Assembly (NCBI GenBank): GCA_005883955.1
Contig: VAXH01000060.1
Coordinates: 1-64,000, forward strand
Length of the DNA: 64,000 nt
Direction of reading: 5' to 3'
DNA from: Actinomycetota bacterium
GTDB lineage: Bacteria; Actinomycetota; Thermoleophilia; Gaiellales; Gaiellaceae
In this document: positions 40,041-48,949 of the stretch, piece after piece
How the letters are laid out: the number at the start of each line of letters is the position of its first letter
Position numbering within the stretch: position 1 is the first letter of the stretch
Translations under genes and position numbers: made by a program
Notes under the pieces: generated by a model
Told to the model about the DNA's origin: nothing
Databases searched by the model: none
The model's input: the letters and a program-made list of their open reading frames with translations, nothing else

Positions 40041-40829
40041 CTAGCGCTCGAGCGGCAGCTCCGGGTGGCGCGACCACTCGTGCCAGGAGCCGGCGTAATT
40101 CCGCGCCCGGTAGCCGGCAGCCCGCAGCGCCAGCGTCGCGCGGGCCGAGCGGGAGCCCGAGTGGCAGTAGGCGATCACCTCGGCGCCTTCGGGTGCGCCG
40201 ACCGTGGCGCGGATCTCCGCAGCGCTCTTGGGCAGGCCGGGGCCGTCGAAGAGCGCCTGCTCGTCGACGCGCAGCGCGCCCGGGATATGGCCCTGACGGG
40301 GATCGCACGGGTAGCCGCCCTGCCCGTGGAACTCCTCCGCCGTGCGGACATCGAGGAGCGCGAGGCTCTCCTCGCCCAGCCGGCGTTCGACCTCTGCCCG
40401 CGTCGGGAGGGCATCGAGCTTCGGCTGGAGCTGCACCTTCACGGGCTCGAGCTCGACCTGACCGGTCTCCAGCTCACCGGGCCAGGCGGCGATGCCGCCG
40501 AGCAGGACTGAAACGTTCGGGTGACCGGCCAGCTCGGCGAGCTGAGCCGAGGGCATCGCGCCGACGCCGTCCCCGCGGTCATAGAGGACGAGCCGCTCCG
40601 CACCTGTGATCCCGTGCCGCCGCAAGCGTAGGCCGATCTCCTTCGCGAGCGCCTCGATCACCTCGGGGTCGCTCATCGGCGGCGGCGACCCCAGCACGAG
40701 GGGCCTCGAGCCGGCGATGTGCCCGCGCGCATGCGCGTTCGGCCCGCGAACGTCGCCGACGACGAGGTCGGGCTCGCCCAGCCGCGCCTGAAGCCAGCCG
40801 GCGTCGACGACCGGTGGCAGCTCAGACAT
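40041..40829 (-). CDS. Thiosulfate/3-mercaptopyruvate sulfurtransferase (tandem rhodanese)
   Basis: Two rhodanese domains; VIAYCHSGSRSARA active site. Confidence 0.92.
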   Translation of the reverse strand: MSELPPVVDAGWLQARLGEPDLVVGDVRGPNAHARGHIAGSRPLVLGSPPPMSDPEVIEALAKEIGLRLRRHGITGAERLVLYDRGDGVGAMPSAQLAELAGHPNVSVLLGGIAAWPGELETGQVELEPVKVQLQPKLDALPTRAEVERRLGEESLALLDVRTAEEFHGQGGYPCDPRQGHIPGALRVDEQALFDGPGLPKSAAEIRATVGAPEGAEVIAYCHSGSRSARATLALRAAGYRARNYAGSWHEWSRHPELPLER

Positions 40830-41508
40830 CGGCGAGGAAGTTCGCAAGCGCGGCGTTGAACTCGTCCGGCTGCTCGAGACTCGGGAGATGCTTGGCCCCC
40901 GTAAAGACGCGAAAGCGCCCGTGACGGGCCCTCGCGGCGAGTCCTTCCGCCTCTTCCGGAGTGAAAAAGGCATCGCCTTCGCCGACGGCGACGAGGCTCG
41001 GGCCCTGGAAGGACGCGAAGGTTTCCGAGTTGTCCGCGCGGTCTCGAAGCGCCCGCACCGCTTCGGTCAGCTCGTCCGTCCTGCGCGCGAACACCAGCTC
41101 ACGGGCGCGGGCTACGGCCTGTTCCGACGCGTCTTCGAGCAGCAGCTTCGGGCGCTGGTTCTCCCAAAGCGCTTCGGCGCCCCCGTTCTCGATCAACGCG
41201 ATCGTGTCCGCGCGGCCGGCCCGCCGCTCGGGCGAGTCGCCCTCGGCGCGGGCGCCGACGAGCGCTAGCGCGCGAACTCGCTCCGGCGCGCGGCTCGTCA
41301 TCGCGAGCGCCGCATAGCCGCCCAGCGACGCGCCGACCAGCACGAGCTCGCCGTCCTGCTCGCCGAGCAAGGAAGCCGCCCAGTCGTCGACCGACTCGCC
41401 GCGGCCGTAGAGGCGCGGAGTCGAGACGTCGTAGTCGCGCAACGACTCGAGCTGCGGTTCCCACATCCGCTCGTCGAGCGGAAATGCGTGCAAGAGCAGG
41501 ACTTTCAT
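40822..41508 (-). CDS. Alpha/beta hydrolase
   Basis: LVGASLGGYAAL nucleophile elbow. Confidence 0.9.
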   Translation of the reverse strand: MKVLLLHAFPLDERMWEPQLESLRDYDVSTPRLYGRGESVDDWAASLLGEQDGELVLVGASLGGYAALAMTSRAPERVRALALVGARAEGDSPERRAGRADTIALIENGGAEALWENQRPKLLLEDASEQAVARARELVFARRTDELTEAVRALRDRADNSETFASFQGPSLVAVGEGDAFFTPEEAEGLAARARHGRFRVFTGAKHLPSLEQPDEFNAALANFLADV

Positions 41509-42080
41509 CGTCCGAGCGCAGCCGTCAGCTCGAGCTCGGCGGCGATTGCCGGCCGCTCCATCAGCAGCTCGAGCCAGGCCGAGAGCGCCTCGTAGGGCTC
41601 GAGGTCAACGCCGAGATTCGAGCGTGCACGCAGGATCCACGGCACGTAGCCGATGTCGGCCAGGCCGTACTCGCGGCCGCTGAGGAACGGTTGCGCCTCG
41701 AGCGCCGCATCGAGCTCGTGGAGCCGTGTGTCGAGCTCTGACTGCGCACCGCGGCGAAGTGCGTAGTAATCGCCGCCGAGCCGGACGTCGAAGCGGTCGA
41801 GCCAGAGCCGGCCGAGCGCGCGTTCCGCGGGATCGGCCGGCCAGAATGGCGGCTCCGGAAAGCGCTCCTCGAGGTACTCCATGATCACCAGCGACTCCGG
41901 GAGCACGAAACCGCGGTCCTCCTCGAGCACGGGGACCTTGCCGCTCGGATTCTTGGTGTACAACCAGGCGGGACGATCGGAGAGGTCGATCTCGACCGTC
42001 TCGTAGCCGAGGCCTTTCTCGGCAAGGGCGATGCGCACCCGGGCGCAGTATGGACAGCGGGCTGCGTCGTAGAGGATCAC
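41505..42080 (-). CDS. Glutathione S-transferase-like protein
   Basis: MILYDAARCPYCARVRIALAEKGLGYETVEIDL...NPSGKVPVL. Confidence 0.9.
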   Translation of the reverse strand: MILYDAARCPYCARVRIALAEKGLGYETVEIDLSDRPAWLYTKNPSGKVPVLEEDRGFVLPESLVIMEYLEERFPEPPFWPADPAERALGRLWLDRFDVRLGGDYYALRRGAQSELDTRLHELDAALEAQPFLSGREYGLADIGYVPWILRARSNLGVDLEPYEALSAWLELLMERPAIAAELELTAALGR

Positions 42081-42090
42081 GCGCCCGAGA

Positions 42091-43113
42091 CTAACGATGC
42101 GCGATCTCGTGAGCGCCGGGCTCCGAAGCGCCCTCGTACCCGTGACCGGCGCCGCTCAGGCCCATTAGCCCCGCGATCTGCTCCAGCAGCTCCTGTGGCG
42201 AGCCGAGTTCCTCCGGCGTTTGCGCCGTCCGCACGACCCGCCGGAACTCGCGGGGATCGGCGCCGGTCAGCCGAGCGACGACGGTCGGGTTCGCGCCGAG
42301 CGCGATCGCATCGCCGGGCGGCAACGGCTTGTAGTACTCCGGCACGGACAGATACTCGTCGACGACCGAGCCTCGCTCGAAGATGTTGTAGCGGACGACC
42401 GCCCCCTCCTCGAGCCCGATCGTCACCGCAATAGCGCCGGTCGCGTTCGAGAGCTCGCTTCCGAGCCTGCGGAGCGAGCCGGGCTCGCGGTCGCACAGCT
42501 CGTCGTAGACGGCGATCCAGCCGTTCCGGGGCCCGGCGACGACGCTGCCGCCCGAGCGGCCGAACCGCGGCACGTACTTCCGCACCGCCTGCTGGACGGC
42601 GTTCTCGTCGTCGGTCTGCACGTGGGCGGAGCCGAAGCTCGGCCCTCGGGGCGCACGCTGCGAACGCTCGAGCAGATCTTCGATCGGTGCGAACAGCCGG
42701 AGCGACTCGGTCTGGAATCCGAGCCGTTCGTACGCGGTGCGTGCGTCCTCGTTCGTCACCTGGACGCCGAGAGTCAGAACGTCGGCGTCCTCCGTATCGC
42801 GCAGCCGAATCGCCGCCTCGCGGATCAGCTCGCGCGCTGCACCCTGCCGGCGCGCCCCGGGCACCACGTAGATGTCGCTGAGGTGGCCAATTCCCGGGTG
42901 GTCGATCTTCGCCAGCGCAAACCCGACGACCTGGCCGGCATCGTCCTCGGCCACGAGCGCGACGTTCTGTTCGCCGAGGTAGTCGTCGAGCTCGCTGAGC
43001 TCGTGCTCGAGGTCGACCGGGATGCCGGGTGGCGGCGGAATCTCTTGGACGAACTCGCTGTAGAGCTCGCGCAGGCGATCGCGGTCCTGCGCCGTGGCCT
43101 CGCGGATCCTCAT
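42091..43113 (-). CDS. GNAT acetyltransferase with C-terminal uncharacterised domain
   Basis: N-terminal GNAT (IYVVPGARRQGAARELIREA), ~180 aa extra C-terminal region. Confidence 0.85.
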   Translation of the reverse strand: MRIREATAQDRDRLRELYSEFVQEIPPPPGIPVDLEHELSELDDYLGEQNVALVAEDDAGQVVGFALAKIDHPGIGHLSDIYVVPGARRQGAARELIREAAIRLRDTEDADVLTLGVQVTNEDARTAYERLGFQTESLRLFAPIEDLLERSQRAPRGPSFGSAHVQTDDENAVQQAVRKYVPRFGRSGGSVVAGPRNGWIAVYDELCDREPGSLRRLGSELSNATGAIAVTIGLEEGAVVRYNIFERGSVVDEYLSVPEYYKPLPPGDAIALGANPTVVARLTGADPREFRRVVRTAQTPEELGSPQELLEQIAGLMGLSGAGHGYEGASEPGAHEIAHR

Positions 43114-43943
43114 GCGGGTGGAGCCGTCCGGAGGCCCGTCAGCAGGTAGTGGGCAGTCAGGTTCTGGAACGGGTCGAACCGCGCGCCTGCCTCGCGCACC
43201 TCGGCGATCGAGAGCTTGCGGCCGCCGGAGAAGAAGGCCGACATCGCCTTGACGAGGCCGAGGTCGCCTGCAGGCCACGCCCGCGGGCGCGCGAGATGGC
43301 GCGCGAGGAACCAGTCGGCCGTCCACTCGCCGAGCCCTCGCAATCCTGTCAGGGTCACCTTCACGTCGTGGTCGGAAAGGTTATGCAGCGCCTCGAGGTC
43401 GAGCTCAGCCCTGGCGACGCCGAGCACGTACTCCGCCTTGCGGCGTGAGAAGCCGAGCTCGGTCAGCTCCTCCTCGCTCGCCTGGGCCATCCGCTCGCGC
43501 GTCGGGAACTCATAGGCGTGGACGCCGCGGACGCCGAAGCGCTCGACCATCCGGTTGCGAATCGCAAAGGCCGCGAACAGCGAGACCTGCTGCGCGGTGA
43601 TGGCGCTGACGAGCGTCTCGTATGGGTCGGGCGCGAGCGGCGGGCGAAAGCCGGCGAGCCTCGGCACCAGCTCGCGCAGGACCTCGACGCCCTGGGCCCA
43701 CTCGTAGAACGGTTCGAGCTCGAAGGCCGCACCGACAACGGCGCGCGCGACCGGCTCGGTCTCGTCATCCAGCGGCTCGATATCGACCCCGCCCGGGGCG
43801 GCTTCGATCCGGAGCTCCCTTCCCCCGACGACACGGTGAAAGCCGCCTTCGTACCAGAGGTTCGCGAGGTCCGGCCCGAAGGCCCTGAACCGCTCGGTCG
43901 AGAGCTCGAAGTCGAAGGGCTCCGGCAGAGAGAGAACGGTCAA
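43110..43943 (-). CDS. DNA-3-methyladenine glycosylase II-like (AlkA family)
   Basis: HhH-GPD sequence LTGLRGLGEWTADWFLARHL. Confidence 0.9.
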   Translation of the reverse strand: MTVLSLPEPFDFELSTERFRAFGPDLANLWYEGGFHRVVGGRELRIEAAPGGVDIEPLDDETEPVARAVVGAAFELEPFYEWAQGVEVLRELVPRLAGFRPPLAPDPYETLVSAITAQQVSLFAAFAIRNRMVERFGVRGVHAYEFPTRERMAQASEEELTELGFSRRKAEYVLGVARAELDLEALHNLSDHDVKVTLTGLRGLGEWTADWFLARHLARPRAWPAGDLGLVKAMSAFFSGGRKLSIAEVREAGARFDPFQNLTAHYLLTGLRTAPPA

Positions 43944-44545
43944 GCGAGCGCGCGCGTCACGTCGAGCAGGTCGTCGAACGGCTCGTAGGCGACACCGTGC
44001 TCATCCAGGTAGCTGGCGAGCCCGTCGCGGGCAAAGATGCGGTCGGCAGCCTGCGCCGCGCAGCGGTCGGAATAACCGTCGCCGACGTAGACGACCTCGC
44101 CATTCGTCGGCAGGTCGGCTCGTTTGCAGGGCTCGCCGCAGGTTCCGCAGACATCGCCGTTTCGAAACGTGGCCCGCCAGCCGCCCGGCTCCCACTCGAC
44201 ATCGTTGGCCCGCACCTCGAGCTCGACGCCCTCTCGCGCAAGGATCGGCTCGATCAGCTGCCGGAAATTGCTGGAGACGATCAGGGGCCGCTGAGCCTCG
44301 GCGAGCTCGTGGAAGCCGGGCCGCAGCTCGAGGTGCTCGACCAGCCAAGCGACAACATCATCGATCGGCGTCTTGATCGACTCCGCGTCGCGGCGGATCT
44401 CCTCGTGCAGGGTGATGTCGCCGCGGCGAAGAGCCGCAGCCGCGTCGAGATAGATCTGCCAGTCGCCGAACTCGCGCAGGGCGAGAATCAGCGTGTCGTC
44501 GACGGTTACCGTCCCGTCCCAGTCGAGGATGATCGGCATCGGCAA
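43940..44545 (-). CDS. HAD-like phosphatase (MtnX-like)
   Basis: IILDWDGTVTVDDT...VVYVGDGYSDRCAAQ. Confidence 0.85.
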   Translation of the reverse strand: MPMPIILDWDGTVTVDDTLILALREFGDWQIYLDAAAALRRGDITLHEEIRRDAESIKTPIDDVVAWLVEHLELRPGFHELAEAQRPLIVSSNFRQLIEPILAREGVELEVRANDVEWEPGGWRATFRNGDVCGTCGEPCKRADLPTNGEVVYVGDGYSDRCAAQAADRIFARDGLASYLDEHGVAYEPFDDLLDVTRALA

Positions 44546-44687
44546 GACGCTACCGGCGGCGCGGCCCGCCAGGCGCTGCCGCGCCGCCGAGAGCTCCGTC
44601 TAGGTCGTTGGCACGAGGGGAGCCCGCGGGACTGGCTCCTCCTCGCCGACATCCAGGCGAAAGGGCGGGTACTCGTCCCGCGGCGAA

Positions 44688-45386
44688 CTACTGAGCGACG
44701 GCGACATAGAGGCCTCGGCCCATCGGCCCCTCGGGGTCGTGGTTGGCCTCGAGCCCCGCGGCCCGGAACGCCTCGAGATACTGCTCTACCGTGAAGAGAC
44801 CGAGCTCGTGCCGCTCGCTGAAGCGCTCGATTCCGTCCGGCGTGCCGACGAGATACTCGAACTCGACGATCGAGACGTTGCCTTCGCGCTGGGCGATATT
44901 CATCCGCGCGATCTTCAGCTCCGGCTCGTCGACGAAGACCGCGCCGACGTGGCGATCGAGCCAGTCCGCGGGCGCGAGCCACGGCTCGACGACCAGGATC
45001 CCGCCCGGCTCCAGGTGCCGAGCCATCGACGCGGTCGCCGAGCGCAGCCGCTCCTCGGTCCGCACGTAGCCGATGCTGCTGAACATGCAGACGACGGCGT
45101 CGAAACGCTTGCCGAGGTCGAAGTCGGCCATGTCGGCTTCATGGAAGGCGACGTTCGGCAGCCGCTCGCGGGCGACGGCCAGCATCTCGGCGTCGAGGTC
45201 GAGTCCTTCCGCCTCGTATCCCGTCAGGTGCTCGAGATGCGCGCCGGTCCCGCAGGCGAGGTCGAGCAGCGTCCGTGCGCCCGGCCGCCGTTCCTGGATC
45301 AGGCGGTCGAGCTCGGAGGCCTCGCGCGGGTAATCGCGAACCGAGGCGTAGATCGCGTCGTAGAGACGGGCCGAGCGGCTGAACAC
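44688..45386 (-). CDS. Class I SAM-dependent methyltransferase
   Basis: LLDLACGTGAHLEHL motif. Confidence 0.9.
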   Translation of the reverse strand: MFSRSARLYDAIYASVRDYPREASELDRLIQERRPGARTLLDLACGTGAHLEHLTGYEAEGLDLDAEMLAVARERLPNVAFHEADMADFDLGKRFDAVVCMFSSIGYVRTEERLRSATASMARHLEPGGILVVEPWLAPADWLDRHVGAVFVDEPELKIARMNIAQREGNVSIVEFEYLVGTPDGIERFSERHELGLFTVEQYLEAFRAAGLEANHDPEGPMGRGLYVAVAQ

Positions 45387-45451
45387 CGGCGCATCTTGTC
45401 AGCCGAAAAGCCGTACTAGGTTCGGCACCGACCCCACGTGGACTGAGTCGG

Positions 45452-46675
45452 TTAGAAGTGCGAGGTCAAACCCGCGCCGGTCGCGTCGCCATCGACTGAC
45501 GCTGGCTCGGCCGCGGCGTCTTCAGCGTTGTCGTACCACGAATACGCGTACTTGCCGTCGTCGAGATCCTTGGCGAGCTTCGTCAGTTTCAGCGGGTGGA
45601 AGGTGTCGCACATGACCGCGAGCTCGTGGGTCTCGCGGACGCCGATCGACTTCTCCGCGAGGCCGGGCTGCGGCCCGTGCGGCAGCCCCGAGGGATGCAG
45701 CGTGATCGAGCCCACGTTGACGCCTTTGCGCGAGCCGAAGTTGCCGCTGACGTAATAGATCATCTCCTCGGACTGCAGGTTCGAGTGGTGGTAGGGGATC
45801 GGCACGGCGAGCTCGTCGAAGTCGAGCTTGCGCGGACAGAACGAGCAGATGACGAAGTTGCGGCCCTGGAAGGTCTGGTGCGAGGGCGGCGGCTGGTGGA
45901 TCCGCCCGGTGATCGGCTCGAAGTCGTGGATCGAGAACGTCCACGGGTAGAGGTAGCCGTCCCAGCCGACGACGTCGAAGGGGTGGTAGTCGAGCACGTA
46001 GGTCTGGTGGCCGCCGCGGACGCGCACCTTGACCGGGAACTCGCCCTTCTCGCGGTGCGTGTGTAGCTCGGTCGGCGGGTGGATGTCGCGGTGGTAGTAG
46101 GGCGCGCCTTCGAGCAGCTGGCCGTACTGGTTGCGGTAGCGGCGCGGGATCTCGATCAGCCCCGGGGTCTCGAAGACGAGGTAGCGCTGCGGCCCCTCGG
46201 CGCGGAAGCGGTAGGTCGTCCCGCGCGGGATGACGACGTAGTCACCGTCCTTGTAGGGGACCTCGCCGAAATTCGTCTCCAGCGTCCCCGAGCCCTCGTG
46301 GACGAAGATCACCTCGTCGCCCTCGCCGTTGCGGAAGAAGTAGTCCATCTGCGTGTCGGGCCGGGCGAGCGAGATCTCGACGTCGTCGTTCCACATCAAT
46401 AGGCGCCGGCCGGTGATCTCGTCGCCGCCGGGGTCGACGTCATAGGTGTTGAAGAGCCGGTGCGCATGCGCGTCCGGCACCCATTCCTCGCGCTCGATCT
46501 CATCGAAGTCGCCGAGCTTCATCACCCGGCAGGGCGACTGGAGGTGATAGAGGATCGACTCGTTTCCAACGAAGCCCTCGAGCCCCATGACCTCCTCGGT
46601 CAGGAGCGTGCCGTTATCGCGGAACTGGATGTGCCGCTTGCGCGGGATCTCGCCGAGGCGCTGGTAGAACGGCAT
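45452..46675 (-). CDS. hmgA: Homogentisate 1,2-dioxygenase
   Basis: Cupin sequence with EVIFVHEGSGTLET...YHRDIHPPTELHTHREKGEFPVKVRV; iron-ligand His region. Confidence 0.9.
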   Translation of the reverse strand: MPFYQRLGEIPRKRHIQFRDNGTLLTEEVMGLEGFVGNESILYHLQSPCRVMKLGDFDEIEREEWVPDAHAHRLFNTYDVDPGGDEITGRRLLMWNDDVEISLARPDTQMDYFFRNGEGDEVIFVHEGSGTLETNFGEVPYKDGDYVVIPRGTTYRFRAEGPQRYLVFETPGLIEIPRRYRNQYGQLLEGAPYYHRDIHPPTELHTHREKGEFPVKVRVRGGHQTYVLDYHPFDVVGWDGYLYPWTFSIHDFEPITGRIHQPPPSHQTFQGRNFVICSFCPRKLDFDELAVPIPYHHSNLQSEEMIYYVSGNFGSRKGVNVGSITLHPSGLPHGPQPGLAEKSIGVRETHELAVMCDTFHPLKLTKLAKDLDDGKYAYSWYDNAEDAAAEPASVDGDATGAGLTSHF

Positions 46676-46729
46676 GGCCGGAATGCTAGGCGACAGGGAC
46701 TAGGCTCGCGCGCTCGGAGTTCCGCAAGA

Positions 46730-46770
46730 ACCGGGTTCGGACGGCCGCACCGGCAAAGCCGGCACGGCCT
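46730..46770 (-). repeat. Dispersed 3' element, copy j (hairpin B only)
   Basis: TAA-AGGCCGTGCCGGCTTTGCCGGTGCGGCCGTCCGAACCCGGT directly after stop of 46771..47748 gene. Confidence 0.85.
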
Positions 46771-47748
46771 TTAGACGCCCGTTGCGAGCTCGGCAAGCCG
46801 TTTGCCGATCGCCGGCGCGAACTTGAAGCCGTGGCCCGAGCAGGGTGAGCCGATTACGAGGCGGCCGCGGCGCTCGAGAATGAACGTCTCGTCTGCAGTG
46901 GTCGTGTAGAGACACGTCTCCGCCGCGACCGGCTCGGGCTCGGCGAGGCGGTAGGTCTCGCGGGCCCAGCTCGCAATCTGCTCGATCAAGCGCGGCTCGG
47001 GCTCGCCCGTCCCGTTCGGATCGACCTCAGGGCCCGCATGGTGCGCGCCGACCTTCAGGCCGTAGACCGGGTCGGCGAGCGAGTACATGTCATGGGTATG
47101 GCTGTCGGGCTTGAACGAGACGAGCGAGGCGATCGGCCTGCCGTTCTCAGGGCGGAAGTAGCAGACCGTCTCGCGGGTGACCTTGACCGGTAACGGCTCC
47201 TTCAGCAGCTCGTTCACCCATGACCCGGCGGTGACGACGACGACCTCGGCATCGAGCTCGTCCGGGTGGACGCGGGTCCCGTAGCGGACGTCGAGATCGC
47301 GGGCGAACGCCGCAAGCGCCTTGTCCGCGCGGACGATGCCGGCTTCCGGCTGCAGGACGGCGAAGGAGCCCTCGGGAACGCGAACCGGATAACGCCGCTC
47401 CGCCTCTTCGCCGCTGAGGCGGTACCACTCGACCCCACAGGCCTCGAGCGTGCGCGCAGTGCTCTCCTCGAGTGAGCCGACGATCTCGAGCAGGCCGTTC
47501 AGCTCCAGCAGCGTCTCGCCGCTATCAGCCTCGAGCTCTCGCCAGAGTCCGAGCGACTCCTGCGCCAGCCGCACGTATTCCTCCTCCGCGTAGGCGAGGC
47601 GGAAGATCCGCGAACGGCCGTGGCTGGAGCCGCGCGTGTGCCCGGGCTCAAACTGCTCGTAGACGACGACGTCGTGTCCGCGCCCCGCGAGCGCCCGCGC
47701 CGTCGCGAGCCCCATCACCCCTGCGCCGATGACCGCGATCTTCCGCAC
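46771..47748 (-). CDS. FAD-dependent oxidoreductase (sarcosine/N-methyl-amino-acid oxidase family)
   Basis: IAVIGAGVMGLATARALAGRGHDVVVYEQ. Confidence 0.92.
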   Translation of the reverse strand: MRKIAVIGAGVMGLATARALAGRGHDVVVYEQFEPGHTRGSSHGRSRIFRLAYAEEEYVRLAQESLGLWRELEADSGETLLELNGLLEIVGSLEESTARTLEACGVEWYRLSGEEAERRYPVRVPEGSFAVLQPEAGIVRADKALAAFARDLDVRYGTRVHPDELDAEVVVVTAGSWVNELLKEPLPVKVTRETVCYFRPENGRPIASLVSFKPDSHTHDMYSLADPVYGLKVGAHHAGPEVDPNGTGEPEPRLIEQIASWARETYRLAEPEPVAAETCLYTTTADETFILERRGRLVIGSPCSGHGFKFAPAIGKRLAELATGV

Positions 47749-47791
47749 GCGGCCTATCGTTTACCGAAAGCCCGACCGTTTCGAACGCCAA

Positions 47792-47806
47792 GTAACAGTC
47801 TGTTGC
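47792..47806. promoter_or_regulatory. Inverted repeat GTAACAGTCTGTTGC (operator candidate)
   Basis: Near-perfect 7-1-7 palindrome upstream of FAD oxidoreductase start. Confidence 0.55.
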
Positions 47807-47885
47807 AAGGTTCGACACGTCCCTCGGAGCCGCCCTCGGGGACTCATCTCCTCATAGCGAAGGCCTTCCGCGCCCCCGTGGACAA

Positions 47886-47900
47886 GTAACAGACTGTTAC
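47886..47900. promoter_or_regulatory. Inverted repeat GTAACAGACTGTTAC (operator candidate)
   Basis: Perfect 7-1-7 palindrome, 94 bp from the first copy. Confidence 0.6.
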
Positions 47901-48057
47901 TAAGTGCCTGAGACGTTCTCGTCACCTGTGGCGCGGGCGGGCCCGTTTACGGAAGGACACTGAACAGGCGCCACGCTTCCGCGATGCCTCGCCGCTGAGG
48001 GTGTAGCGGGTCTCCGGCTGCTCCTTAGGCGGAGCTTCCCACTCCGCGCTTCGTCAG

Positions 48058-48882
48058 TTAAGCGCGCTTCGGCCCGACGCGGTTTCGCAGCACGCCGATC
48101 CCCTCGACCTCGAGCTCGACCACGTCGCCGGGGTGCAGCCAACGCCCGTCCCCGTGCTCGAGGATGCAGCCGGTGCCGACCGTGCCCGAGCCGATCACGT
48201 CGCCGGGGACGAGCTGCGTGTTCGCGGCCGCCCGCTCGAGGATCGCTTCCCAGGAGTGGTACATGTCGCCGAGGTTGCCCCGGGAGCGCTCCTCGCCGTT
48301 CACGCGCGCGACCATCTCCAGCTTCAGGTCGCCGAGCTCGTCCGGCGTCACGACGACCGGGCCGAGCGAGGTCGCGAAGTCCTTTCCCTTCGCGGGGCCG
48401 AGCCCGACCTTCATCTCCTTGCGCTGGAGATCGCGGGCGGACCAGTCGTTCATGACCGTGAACCCCCCGATCGCGCCGTCCGCACCGATGACGGCCGCGA
48501 CCTCGAGCTCGTAGTCCAGCTCCTCCGAGCCGGTCGGAAACGGAATCTCGTCATCGGGCCCGTAGATCGCGGCAGGGTTCGAGAAGTAGAAGACGGGCAG
48601 CTCGTACCACTCGTCGGGCACGCCCGGGCGGCCCGTGACGCACGCGGCGTTGCGGATGTGCTCCTCGAAGGCATAGGCGTCGCGCACCGAGGGCGGCCGC
48701 GCCACCGGCGCGAGCAGGCGGACATTCTCGAGCGTGTACTCGTCGTGCCGGCGCGCCGACCCGCCCCCGGTGAAGAAGGAGGCCAGCGTCTGCGCAGCGA
48801 GATGGACGACGCGGTCGCCCTCGATCGCCCCGACCCAACCCCGAACCGGACGCTCAAGTGGTGTAAAGAGACAAAGCCTCAT
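48058..48882 (-). CDS. Fumarylacetoacetate hydrolase-family protein
   Basis: YELPVFYFSNPAAIYGPDDEI...ELDYELEVAAVIG...GDVIGSGTVGTGCI. Confidence 0.92.
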   Translation of the reverse strand: MRLCLFTPLERPVRGWVGAIEGDRVVHLAAQTLASFFTGGGSARRHDEYTLENVRLLAPVARPPSVRDAYAFEEHIRNAACVTGRPGVPDEWYELPVFYFSNPAAIYGPDDEIPFPTGSEELDYELEVAAVIGADGAIGGFTVMNDWSARDLQRKEMKVGLGPAKGKDFATSLGPVVVTPDELGDLKLEMVARVNGEERSRGNLGDMYHSWEAILERAAANTQLVPGDVIGSGTVGTGCILEHGDGRWLHPGDVVELEVEGIGVLRNRVGPKRA

Positions 48883-48949
48883 AGCTCTCCCGAGCGAAGC
48901 GATGGGACAAGCCAGCTCCGCGGAGAATGCGCAGCATTTTTCGCGGTCG

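Noticed and set aside
47900-48142. 80-aa minus-strand ORF between operator repeats and FAH gene
   Set aside because: Low-complexity Arg/Ala translation overlapping the FAH 3' end; likely spurious.
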